Assembly (NCBI RefSeq): GCF_015500075.1
Contig: NZ_CP045499.1
Location: 62,001 to 126,000 of the forward strand
Direction: 5' to 3'
DNA length: 64,000 nucleotides
Source of the DNA: Mesorhizobium sp. INR15
GTDB lineage: Bacteria > Pseudomonadota > Alphaproteobacteria > Rhizobiales > Rhizobiaceae
Below the pieces are notes generated by a model. The model had not been told where the DNA came from. It saw only the letters and a program-made list of their open reading frames with translations, and did not search any database. Positions 7,434-15,104 of this stretch are shown here, piece by piece (position 1 is the first letter of the stretch; each line of letters starts with the position of its first letter). A program made the position numbers and the translations under genes.

Positions 7434-8354
7434 ATGATGATGAAAACCAGTCTTGATCACCTGCCGGCGACCAAGCAGCGCGAACTCGCTCGTGTCGTCG
7501 AAATCCTGCATGAGGAATTCGACGACGCGTTGAAGGGCAGCACGGCCGAATTCAAGAAAAAGGGCAGGATCCTGAAGATCATCCTGTTCGGCTCCTATGC
7601 GCGCGGCGACTGGGTTGACGAGCCGCATACGATGAAAGGCTACCGTTCGGATTTCGATCTGCTGGTCGTGGTCAACAACCGCAAGCTCACGGACTTCGCC
7701 ACCTACTGGTACAAGGCCAGCGACCGGCTGTTGCGTGACCGCAGCGTCTCAACCCAAGTCGGCCTGATCGTCCACTCACGCCGTGAGGTGAATACTGCGT
7801 TGAGGCAGGGGCAGTATTTCTTTTCGGATTTGAGGCGCCAAGGCATTGTGCTCTACGAGCTGGACGACGAACCCCTGGCCGAACCCAAACCGCAGAGCCC
7901 GGCGGATGCGCTTAAAGCCGCGCAGGGGCATTTCCGAAATCGGATGCCGGCAGCGAAGAACTTCAACCAACTGGCCAGCATAGCATTGACAAGCGGCATG
8001 CTTAAGGAGAGCGCATTTCTGCTGCATCAGGCGATCGAACACTCATATTCCACCCTGCTTCTTACGCTCACCAGCTACAGCCCACCCTCCCACAATCTGA
8101 ATTTTCTTCGGACACTGGCTGAGGAACGAGACCGGCGGCTGACAGAGGCCTGGCCACGCGACCAGCAGCGCTTTCGGGCATGGTTCAACATGGCGAACGA
8201 GGCCTATGTGAAAGCACGCTATTCCGAGCATTATGAGATCGGTGTCGAAGCATTGGAGTGGCTCGGTGAGCAGACCACCGTCCTGCATGATCTTGTCGCG
8301 GCTGTCTGCGGCGAATATCTGGAAAGGCTCGCGGCAGAGATTGCCAACAGCTGA
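7434..8354 (+). CDS. Fused nucleotidyltransferase (MNT)-HEPN domain protein
   Basis: About 306 residues. The N-terminal minimal nucleotidyltransferase has the catalytic pattern ILFGSYARGD followed by SDFDLLVVV (metal-binding Asp-x-Asp). The C-terminal HEPN domain (about residues 180-300) ends with KARYSEHYEIG, holding an Arg and His in the region of the HEPN RNase motif. Stand-alone HEPN/MNT pairs are type VII toxin-antitoxins in which the MNT AMPylates the HEPN RNase; here the two are fused. Start choice is uncertain: three ATGs in a row begin at 7434 with no strong ribosome site. It could also be a housekeeping nucleotidyltransferase. Confidence 0.75.
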   Translation: MMMKTSLDHLPATKQRELARVVEILHEEFDDALKGSTAEFKKKGRILKIILFGSYARGDWVDEPHTMKGYRSDFDLLVVVNNRKLTDFATYWYKASDRLLRDRSVSTQVGLIVHSRREVNTALRQGQYFFSDLRRQGIVLYELDDEPLAEPKPQSPADALKAAQGHFRNRMPAAKNFNQLASIALTSGMLKESAFLLHQAIEHSYSTLLLTLTSYSPPSHNLNFLRTLAEERDRRLTEAWPRDQQRFRAWFNMANEAYVKARYSEHYEIGVEALEWLGEQTTVLHDLVAAVCGEYLERLAAEIANS

Positions 8355-8511
8355 CGTAGGGGTTTGGAAGGTGTCTTAGGGCTGTGCCTGTCTGGCCAGG
8401 GGCGTCTGCTTTGCACGGTCGTCCAAGGACTGGGCAAGATCCCCAAAAGCTGACCCCGATTAAATGATGCGGCCCATCTTTGGCAGTCCCGACCTCTGAT
8501 GAGGGATTTCC

Positions 8512-8721
8512 GTTGAGAGCGCTTCTGTTCACCCCGGCCATGCTTATGCATGCGCAAGCGGCAAACGGCGCGGCAGTTCTCGCAAGTGTGCATGGGAACG
8601 GCCGATCCCCCAACTGCACAATCGAAGAGCCTACCTCCTTGGCCTATATCACTGGTGTGGCGGACACGTTGGAAATGGTGGCGCCGCACCTAACAAATAT
8701 CTGTCGACCCTCGGCTTCAAC
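8512..8721 (+). pseudogene. Rap1a/Tai-like immunity family protein, 5' part (split by IS66 element)
   Basis: The reading LRALLFTPAMLMHA (a likely signal peptide) leads into NCTIEEPTSLAYITGVADTL and ends ICRPSAST at the insertion point. The pattern 'YITGVADT...C.P' followed by the second half at 14671-14790 (Q.FDIAMAWLDDHPEER..PAAKLVGLALAEAWPC) matches the Rap1a/Tai family, periplasmic proteins that neutralise type VI effectors or share that fold. TTG at 8512 or an earlier ATG at 8480 could start it. Besides the insertion, the two halves are out of phase by one base, so the gene was or has become frameshifted. Confidence 0.55.
8714..8721. repeat. 8-bp target-site duplication of the IS66-family element, left copy
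   Basis: GCTTCAAC at 8714-8721 is repeated at 14663-14670 immediately outside the two ends of the element. Eight bases is the normal duplication of IS66-family elements. Confidence 0.9.
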
Positions 8722-8738
8722 GTACCCGTCCGGTGAAG

Positions 8739-10282
8739 CTTTCAGTTACCCACATCGTCGGCGTGTTCCGATTGAGATGCCGAAGCCGATGTCATTGAGG
8801 CGCGTCACGCCTCGCCAAACGACCATGTTTCCAGGTGGCGGATCGTGGTTTCGTGCGAGGTAGCCGCCGAGCATGGCGATTTGGAGCAGATAGGTGGCGA
8901 GGGTCCTGCGCAGGATGCGCGGCTTGCTCCGCGCCGCGTTGATGGCATCAAGCGTCGCGATTTCGGTTGGGGTGAGGGCTGTCTCCGGTTCAGCCTCGGG
9001 CTTTTCTCGTGCGGACATGGTGAGGAAGAAGATGCGCCAACTGACCATCGCGATGAGGGCAAGGAATTTTGCCAGCCGCTCGGCGGTCTCAAGCCTCGCC
9101 TTTTCAGCGCGGCAGCCAGACTTCATCACCTTGTGGAACACCTCGGCCTTCCAGCGCAGGGAATACCATTCGAGCTTCTCGATAGCGGTGGTGAAATCTC
9201 CGACCGGGAGATTGGTCACCAGCTTCCAGTCGATCGGCGGCCGGTCCACCGGTGGGTCGATCTCAAGGGCGTGGATGTAGGTGAGAGGCTGAGGACTATA
9301 TCGCTTCTGCTTGCCGACGGGCGGCAAGGTCTCGATGGCGGCGAACTTCACGTGCACGCACGCAGTCTCGTCCTGTCCGATCGCGACGCAATGGCGTCCC
9401 GCCCAAGGCGCAGCCGAGAGCTGGGCGAAGACCCGATGCGCGCCATCCTGCGGCTCTGTGCCAGCGGGCACGGCGGCCAACCGATTAGTCTGCACCCGCA
9501 CCAGAAAGCGCGTGCCGAGATCCTGCGCCAGGCAAAAGAGCTCGTAGATGTCGCTCTCACGGTCGGCCACATGCACGCAGCGTTCCGGCGTGCCCACGAG
9601 CGCCATCGACTGGCGCAGGTTCTCCAGCCAGCGATAGCTTTCCTTCGTCTCAATCGGCACGCGGGTGGGGTTCACATGCCGCTTAAGCGTCCAGGTCCCC
9701 TTGAACTTCGTGCGTGTCCAGAACTTCGCTGCTGTCAGCCCGAGCGGCGTGCCGCTAAGGGTTATAGCCAGGCTGGAATGCATGAGTATACCGCACAAGG
9801 TCACCACGTTGGGCTGACCCGCCTTATAACGCCCGGCGTTGATGGTCTTGGTGAAGCCGATTTTGCCCGGCTGCGCGCGGCTGTAGATGAACTCGGTAGT
9901 ATCCTGCAGGATGAGGATTGGTCCTGGGCTCGACGCGCAGCGCATGGCGGTCGCGGCAAAATGGCCGGCCAGCATCCCATGCTCGGTGACGCGCGGGTTA
10001 TCGAAGAAACGATAGGCCGCTTTTGTCGCCGCCCAGTCGCCGCAAGCGGCCGGGACGGGTTGGCCAGGTGCCGCCGACACTTGATCAAGCAGACGGTGAA
10101 ACCGGCGCGCCAGTCGTTTGTCCGGCAGCCCTGCAGAAATGACTTCATCGTCATGCCAGCCTGCAGCGCCGGCTCCCGTGTCCCCGCTCATCCGTGACGC
10201 CTCCGCGAATCGACGTCACAGACAGAATCACAGAAGATTCAATTGGTGCAAATCCCGCGTAGGAGATGTGGGTAACTGAAAG
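8739..10282 (-). mobile_element. IS4-family (IS50-like) insertion sequence, copy 1
   Basis: A 1544-bp element with perfect 18-bp terminal inverted repeats (CTTTCAGTTACCCACATC inward). It is flanked by a 9-bp duplication CCGGTGAAG at 8730-8738 and 10283-10291, the size made by IS10/IS50-type elements. It is inserted in the left terminal repeat of the IS66 element. An apparently identical copy lies at 13102-14645 in the same orientation. Confidence 0.95.
8746..10191 (-). CDS. IS4-family (IS50/Tn5-type) transposase, copy 1
   Basis: A 481-residue DDE transposase filling nearly the whole element. The N-terminus (LPDKRLARRFHRLLDQVS, GDWAATKAAYRFFDN) is the Tn5-type DNA-binding region. ILILQDTTEF carries the first catalytic Asp, HVADRESDIYELF the second in the DREADIYE-type motif, and LEWYSLRWKAEVFHKVMKSG the YREK-type motif with the catalytic Glu (W-K-A-E here). 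It appears full length and intact, so it is probably active. Length matches IS50-group transposases. Confidence 0.92.
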   Translation of the reverse strand: MSGDTGAGAAGWHDDEVISAGLPDKRLARRFHRLLDQVSAAPGQPVPAACGDWAATKAAYRFFDNPRVTEHGMLAGHFAATAMRCASSPGPILILQDTTEFIYSRAQPGKIGFTKTINAGRYKAGQPNVVTLCGILMHSSLAITLSGTPLGLTAAKFWTRTKFKGTWTLKRHVNPTRVPIETKESYRWLENLRQSMALVGTPERCVHVADRESDIYELFCLAQDLGTRFLVRVQTNRLAAVPAGTEPQDGAHRVFAQLSAAPWAGRHCVAIGQDETACVHVKFAAIETLPPVGKQKRYSPQPLTYIHALEIDPPVDRPPIDWKLVTNLPVGDFTTAIEKLEWYSLRWKAEVFHKVMKSGCRAEKARLETAERLAKFLALIAMVSWRIFFLTMSAREKPEAEPETALTPTEIATLDAINAARSKPRILRRTLATYLLQIAMLGGYLARNHDPPPGNMVVWRGVTRLNDIGFGISIGTRRRCG

Positions 10283-10337
10283 CCGGTGAAGACCGCAGAC
10301 GTGCGTATCCGCGGGCATGAGCACCGCGGTGCTGAGG

Positions 10338-10571
10338 TCAAGCTTTTGATGGGGAGACGCGATGATATTCTTCGAGGAGGAGTTCGACCTCCTCGATGCC
10401 TTCATCGGTGAAGGCCAAAATCCCGTCGTCATCGTTGGCCCGGTAGACCCAGATAACGCCGTCCTCGGGCTCGAGACCGAGGGTCAGTTCGTGGATGAGC
10501 TCTTCGCTGACGCCGAGGTCCCTGGCGAGACGGTCGACGGTGTAGACGTGATGCACCTTATTGCGCTGCAT
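10338..10571 (-). CDS. Small acidic protein, passenger gene of the IS66 element
   Basis: About 77 residues starting MQRNKVHHVYTVDRLARDLG. It begins three bases after the tnpC stop, inside the IS66 element. It contains a short helix-turn-helix-like stretch (TVDRLARDLGVSEELIHEL) and an acidic C-terminus. A longer in-frame start at 10622 would overlap tnpC. Small genes downstream of tnpC occur in some rhizobial IS66 relatives. Function unknown. Confidence 0.55.
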   Translation of the reverse strand: MQRNKVHHVYTVDRLARDLGVSEELIHELTLGLEPEDGVIWVYRANDDDGILAFTDEGIEEVELLLEEYHRVSPSKA

Positions 10572-10573
10572 GA

Positions 10574-12250
10574 TCAGGCCGCCGCTGGTTGGGCTCGCAG
10601 TTTTGCGGATCTCCAATTCCACGGCAGCAAATCATCGATCCGATGGGCCGGATAGGCGGGCAGTCGGGCGAGGATATCGGCGAGCCAGGCCTGAGGGTCG
10701 ACGTCATTCAACTTGGCGCTGACGATCAAGCTGTAGAGAACGGCAGCGCGCTGTCCGCCGCGATCGGAACCGCAGAACAGCCAGGACTTTCTGCCGAGAG
10801 CGATGCCGCGCAGGGCTCGCTCGGCTACATTGTTCGACAGGCAAATGCGCCCATCATCGAGGAACCGGGTGAAGGATGACCAGCGGCGCAGCATGTAGTT
10901 GAAGGCCTTGGTCAGATCGTGTCCGCGCGAGAGCTTGTCGCGCGTCTTGATCATCCAGCGCTCGAGCTCGGTGATCAAGGGCGCGCTCCGCTCCTGGCGC
11001 ACGGCGTGGCGTTGACCTGGCGACAGGCCGTTGATCGCGCGCTCGATATCGAACAGGGCATCGATGCGCTTCACGGCTTCAACGGCTAGCGGATAGACCA
11101 GGTTGGGCGTATCGCCGCGCGCCTTCTTGCGCGCCGCCGCTTCGATATCGGCCAGCTCGAACACTTTGCGCCGGCTATGGGCCCAGCAGCTGGCCTCCAG
11201 AACAGGAGCCGGCTGACGGCCCGTCGCATAGAGATCGCCATAACCACCGTAGGCATCGGCCTGCAGAATGCCGCTCCATCCGGCGAGATGCGCCGTGGGA
11301 TGTTCCCCTCGACGGTCGCGGGAATAGTAGAACACCGCCGCCGGCGGATCGGCACCGCCGAACGGTCGGTCATCGCGCACATAGGTCCATAATCGGCCGG
11401 TATCGGTCTTGCCCTTGGCCAGGACCGGAACCGTCGTATCGTCGCCGTGCAGACGTGAAGCGGACAGCACATGGGCTTCGAGCCGCTTGAACAGCGGCAT
11501 CAGCGCCGCGGCGCCGGCGCCGACCTGGTCGGCGAGCGTCGACAGGCTGAGCGGCACGCCTTCGCGGGCATAGCGTTCAGCCTGGCGGTTGAGCGGCTGA
11601 TGCTGGCCGAACTTCTCGAACAGGATCATCGCCAGCAGGCCGGGACCGGCCCAGCCGCGCGGGGTGGCGTGGAACGGCGCCGGAGCCTGGCTGATCGCCT
11701 CGCAGTCGCGGCAGGTAAACTTCTCCCGCACGTGTTGAATCACTTTCCATTGCCGCGGCACCACCTCCAGCGTCTCGGTGATATCCTCACCCAGCTTGCG
11801 CAGCCGATGACCGCCGCAGCAGTGGCAAGCGGCCGGCGCCGGCTCGACCACGCGTTCGCGCGGCAGATGCTCGGGAAATGGCTGGCGCGCTGGTCGTTTG
11901 CGCACATAAGGCGCCACCTCGGTGGTCCGGGCCGCGGCCTGTTCGGCGGCGATCTCGTCTTGCGTCGCCGTGCTCTCGAGTTCTTCGAAGGTGAGCTCCA
12001 TCTGGTCGTGCAGGCGGGCTGAGCGCTCAGAACTCTGGCCATGCAGCGCCCGCTGCAGCTTCCGGATCGTCAGATCCTGATGTGCGATCAGCGCCGCATC
12101 ATCCGATGCCTTGGCCCTGGCGATCGCCAGTTCGGCCTCGACCAGCACAGCGCGCGCGGCCTCGTCTTCGGCTCTGGCCAGCGCTGCGGTCAGCGCTGTT
12201 CTCAGCGCGCCGATATCGTCCGGAACAGCATCCAGGGCGGTGGCAACCAT
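10574..12250 (-). CDS. tnpC: IS66 family transposase TnpC
   Basis: A 558-residue DDE transposase of IS66. It has an N-terminal leucine-rich coiled segment (about 40-95), a zinc-finger region with CHCCGGHRLRKLGEDI and FTCRDCE, then the catalytic domain beginning LHGDDTTVPVLAKGKT and continuing through LQADAYGGY, CWAHSRRKVFELAD and the C-terminal LSNNVAERALRGIALGRKSWLFCGSD. It is full length for the family and appears intact. Confidence 0.93.
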   Translation of the reverse strand: MVATALDAVPDDIGALRTALTAALARAEDEAARAVLVEAELAIARAKASDDAALIAHQDLTIRKLQRALHGQSSERSARLHDQMELTFEELESTATQDEIAAEQAAARTTEVAPYVRKRPARQPFPEHLPRERVVEPAPAACHCCGGHRLRKLGEDITETLEVVPRQWKVIQHVREKFTCRDCEAISQAPAPFHATPRGWAGPGLLAMILFEKFGQHQPLNRQAERYAREGVPLSLSTLADQVGAGAAALMPLFKRLEAHVLSASRLHGDDTTVPVLAKGKTDTGRLWTYVRDDRPFGGADPPAAVFYYSRDRRGEHPTAHLAGWSGILQADAYGGYGDLYATGRQPAPVLEASCWAHSRRKVFELADIEAAARKKARGDTPNLVYPLAVEAVKRIDALFDIERAINGLSPGQRHAVRQERSAPLITELERWMIKTRDKLSRGHDLTKAFNYMLRRWSSFTRFLDDGRICLSNNVAERALRGIALGRKSWLFCGSDRGGQRAAVLYSLIVSAKLNDVDPQAWLADILARLPAYPAHRIDDLLPWNWRSAKLRAQPAAA

Positions 12251-12316
12251 GCTCTGGAGTGAATCATAAAACGCGTTCGCTGACTCGCGGAAAATGGCGC
12301 AAACTCTAAGAAAAAC

Positions 12317-12664
12317 TCAGCCCGCGCGCTGGGGGCGGAACGTGTGACGCGGGTTGCGCCAATCGATCCCGTCGAGCATGTAGGCGAGCTGCGCCGGTGA
12401 TATGGAAACCGTACCATCCGCCGGCGACGGCCAGAGAAACCGGCCCTTCTCGAGCCGTTTTGCATACAGCGACATGCCGAGCCCATCATGCCAGATAATC
12501 TTGATCAGATTGCCGCTGCGGCCGCGGAAGACATAAAGATCGCCGGCATGCGGATCCCGGCCCAACATCTCCTGAACCTGCAGAGCGAGGCCTTGCATTC
12601 CGCGACGCATATCGGTCCGGCCGACCGCCAACCAGATCCGCACCTGGCTCGGAACCGGGATCAT
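12317..12664 (-). CDS. tnpB: IS66 family accessory protein TnpB
   Basis: A 115-residue IS66 Orf2 protein. The family sequence VGRTDMRRGMQGLALQVQEML, the central DLYVFRGRSGNLIKIIWHDG and LEKGRFLWP are all present. Its ATG overlaps the tnpA stop (ATGA). It is required with TnpA for efficient IS66 transposition in characterised members; its biochemical role is not settled. Confidence 0.93.
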   Translation of the reverse strand: MIPVPSQVRIWLAVGRTDMRRGMQGLALQVQEMLGRDPHAGDLYVFRGRSGNLIKIIWHDGLGMSLYAKRLEKGRFLWPSPADGTVSISPAQLAYMLDGIDWRNPRHTFRPQRAG

Positions 12665-13014
12665 GAAACGCCCAGCGCCTTCACCATCGCCGCCGCCAGT
12701 GTCGGCGGCGTGGTCAGCGGAATCCGCAGCCGCACCTTGCCGGCGATCTCCAGCTCGATCACCGCTGGTGGCGCCGCTGGCACTGAAGCGGCGACAGGCT
12801 CATCGCGAACCACGACAACTTCGGCAAAGCCCGTCTCGCGGGCTCTCACCGTGCGGCGCCACTTATAGATCAGGCTGGTCGCGACATCGTATTGACGCGC
12901 CACCGCCGCCACTGTGGCCCCGGGCGCGAATGCCGCGGCCAGTATCCGGCACTGATCCTCTTCACTCCAACGACGACGCCGCTCCGGCCCGGTCAATAAC
13001 GTCACATGGCTCAT
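12661..13014 (-). CDS. tnpA: IS66 family accessory protein TnpA (helix-turn-helix)
   Basis: A 117-residue protein, first gene of the IS66 operon. It has an N-terminal helix-turn-helix (RRRWSEEDQCRILAAAF, GATVAAVARQYDVATSLIYKWRR) as in the Tnp_1/IS66 Orf1 family, followed by a variable basic and proline/alanine-rich C-terminus. It overlaps tnpB by four bases. Confidence 0.9.
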   Translation of the reverse strand: MSHVTLLTGPERRRRWSEEDQCRILAAAFAPGATVAAVARQYDVATSLIYKWRRTVRARETGFAEVVVVRDEPVAASVPAAPPAVIELEIAGKVRLRIPLTTPPTLAAAMVKALGVS

Positions 13015-13101
13015 GCTGTGCTGCTAACTACGCTCGTGAGGACGACCTTAAGAGCGCAGCTTCGCTACCGTGCCATGCTCGCGCAAGGCGGCCTTCGCCG
13101 G

Positions 13102-14645
13102 CTTTCAGTTACCCACATCGTCGGCGTGTTCCGATTGAGATGCCGAAGCCGATGTCATTGAGGCGCGTCACGCCTCGCCAAACGACCATGTTTCCAGGTG
13201 GCGGATCGTGGTTTCGTGCGAGGTAGCCGCCGAGCATGGCGATTTGGAGCAGATAGGTGGCGAGGGTCCTGCGCAGGATGCGCGGCTTGCTCCGCGCCGC
13301 GTTGATGGCATCAAGCGTCGCGATTTCGGTTGGGGTGAGGGCTGTCTCCGGTTCAGCCTCGGGCTTTTCTCGTGCGGACATGGTGAGGAAGAAGATGCGC
13401 CAACTGACCATCGCGATGAGGGCAAGGAATTTTGCCAGCCGCTCGGCGGTCTCAAGCCTCGCCTTTTCAGCGCGGCAGCCAGACTTCATCACCTTGTGGA
13501 ACACCTCGGCCTTCCAGCGCAGGGAATACCATTCGAGCTTCTCGATAGCGGTGGTGAAATCTCCGACCGGGAGATTGGTCACCAGCTTCCAGTCGATCGG
13601 CGGCCGGTCCACCGGTGGGTCGATCTCAAGGGCGTGGATGTAGGTGAGAGGCTGAGGACTATATCGCTTCTGCTTGCCGACGGGCGGCAAGGTCTCGATG
13701 GCGGCGAACTTCACGTGCACGCACGCAGTCTCGTCCTGTCCGATCGCGACGCAATGGCGTCCCGCCCAAGGCGCAGCCGAGAGCTGGGCGAAGACCCGAT
13801 GCGCGCCATCCTGCGGCTCTGTGCCAGCGGGCACGGCGGCCAACCGATTAGTCTGCACCCGCACCAGAAAGCGCGTGCCGAGATCCTGCGCCAGGCAAAA
13901 GAGCTCGTAGATGTCGCTCTCACGGTCGGCCACATGCACGCAGCGTTCCGGCGTGCCCACGAGCGCCATCGACTGGCGCAGGTTCTCCAGCCAGCGATAG
14001 CTTTCCTTCGTCTCAATCGGCACGCGGGTGGGGTTCACATGCCGCTTAAGCGTCCAGGTCCCCTTGAACTTCGTGCGTGTCCAGAACTTCGCTGCTGTCA
14101 GCCCGAGCGGCGTGCCGCTAAGGGTTATAGCCAGGCTGGAATGCATGAGTATACCGCACAAGGTCACCACGTTGGGCTGACCCGCCTTATAACGCCCGGC
14201 GTTGATGGTCTTGGTGAAGCCGATTTTGCCCGGCTGCGCGCGGCTGTAGATGAACTCGGTAGTATCCTGCAGGATGAGGATTGGTCCTGGGCTCGACGCG
14301 CAGCGCATGGCGGTCGCGGCAAAATGGCCGGCCAGCATCCCATGCTCGGTGACGCGCGGGTTATCGAAGAAACGATAGGCCGCTTTTGTCGCCGCCCAGT
14401 CGCCGCAAGCGGCCGGGACGGGTTGGCCAGGTGCCGCCGACACTTGATCAAGCAGACGGTGAAACCGGCGCGCCAGTCGTTTGTCCGGCAGCCCTGCAGA
14501 AATGACTTCATCGTCATGCCAGCCTGCAGCGCCGGCTCCCGTGTCCCCGCTCATCCGTGACGCCTCCGCGAATCGACGTCACAGACAGAATCACAGAAGA
14601 TTCAATTGGTGCAAATCCCGCGTAGGAGATGTGGGTAACTGAAAG
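13102..14645 (-). mobile_element. IS4-family (IS50-like) insertion sequence, copy 2
   Basis: The second 1544-bp copy has the same perfect 18-bp terminal repeats and reads in the same direction as copy 1. It is flanked by the 9-bp duplication CTTCGCCGG at 13093-13101 and 14646-14654, and lies in the right terminal repeat of the IS66 element. The two copies form direct repeats around about 2.8 kb of IS66 core, so recombination between them could delete the core, and the whole could move as a composite transposon. Confidence 0.95.
13109..14554 (-). CDS. IS4-family (IS50/Tn5-type) transposase, copy 2
   Basis: The 481-residue translation is identical to that of copy 1, and the long open frames on the opposite strand are identical too, so the nucleotide sequences match closely and duplication was recent. 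Same motifs: QDTTEF, ADRESDIYE and YSLRWKAEVFHKVMKSG. It could supply transposase for either copy. Confidence 0.92.
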   Translation of the reverse strand: MSGDTGAGAAGWHDDEVISAGLPDKRLARRFHRLLDQVSAAPGQPVPAACGDWAATKAAYRFFDNPRVTEHGMLAGHFAATAMRCASSPGPILILQDTTEFIYSRAQPGKIGFTKTINAGRYKAGQPNVVTLCGILMHSSLAITLSGTPLGLTAAKFWTRTKFKGTWTLKRHVNPTRVPIETKESYRWLENLRQSMALVGTPERCVHVADRESDIYELFCLAQDLGTRFLVRVQTNRLAAVPAGTEPQDGAHRVFAQLSAAPWAGRHCVAIGQDETACVHVKFAAIETLPPVGKQKRYSPQPLTYIHALEIDPPVDRPPIDWKLVTNLPVGDFTTAIEKLEWYSLRWKAEVFHKVMKSGCRAEKARLETAERLAKFLALIAMVSWRIFFLTMSAREKPEAEPETALTPTEIATLDAINAARSKPRILRRTLATYLLQIAMLGGYLARNHDPPPGNMVVWRGVTRLNDIGFGISIGTRRRCG

Positions 14646-14662
14646 CTTCGCCGGAGGCGTAC

Positions 14663-14670
14663 GCTTCAAC
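14663..14670. repeat. 8-bp target-site duplication of the IS66-family element, right copy
   Basis: GCTTCAAC immediately after the right end (GTAC) of the IS66 element; partner of 8714-8721. Confidence 0.9.
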
Positions 14671-14790
14671 AATACAACAATAGCGCAGGTATTCGACATC
14701 GCCATGGCCTGGCTCGACGACCATCCAGAAGAGCGGCCTCGCCCAGCGGCGAAACTTGTTGGCTTAGCACTTGCAGAGGCTTGGCCCTGC
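14671..14790 (+). pseudogene. Rap1a/Tai-like immunity family protein, 3' part
   Basis: The downstream half of the gene cut by the IS66 element. It reads AQVFDIAMAWLDDHPEERPR then PAAKLVGLALAEAWPC, the conserved C-terminal helix of the Rap1a family with its terminal Cys. Relative to the 5' half it is shifted by one base (a single A appears to be missing next to the duplication), so excising the element alone would not restore the gene. From here to 15104 there is no convincing gene; the stretch must hold the promoter of the following operon, but no clear -35/-10 pair stands out. Confidence 0.55.
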
Positions 14791-15104
14791 AACCAGGGAA
14801 GGCTGGGTCGCACATCTTTGCAATCACGTGCGCGGATCATTTGCGCCAAAGGCTGCCATTCGTTCCGGGCCAACGCAATCTTTCCAAATCCTGCCTCATC
14901 CTCCCCATCGTCACTCCTAGACGGCCTATTCGACCTCCTAAGATGTGCTTTCGTAGATGAACTGTTGCGCGGTCCGGCTTTTGACGGCAAGGATTGACTC
15001 GGCGCTTCGGATTTCTTTGGAAATCTTGAGGTGGGGAAACAACGAACTCGGAGCAAGCTGGTGCGGCGCTGTTCGGCCAAGCGCTGGCATTTAACAACTC
15101 ACGC

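Larger units (their letters stand above)
8722..14662 (-). mobile_element. IS66-family insertion sequence carrying two nested IS4/IS50-type copies
   Basis: The ends are GTACCCGTCCGGTGAAG... on the left and, read inward on the other strand, GTACGCCTCCGGCGAAG... on the right; 18 of the first 22 bases agree when the nested insertions are removed. The 8-bp duplication GCTTCAAC flanks it. The core carries tnpA, tnpB and tnpC in the usual IS66 order plus a small extra gene. Both terminal repeats are interrupted at the same internal position by a 1544-bp IS, so the element is probably immobile by its own transposase unless the broken ends still work. Confidence 0.9.

Noticed and set aside
8845..14560. 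Long open frames (about 450 codons) on the + strand across both IS4-type elements
   Set aside because: They are antisense shadows of the transposase genes; the minus-strand frames carry all DDE motifs and the terminal repeats fit that direction.
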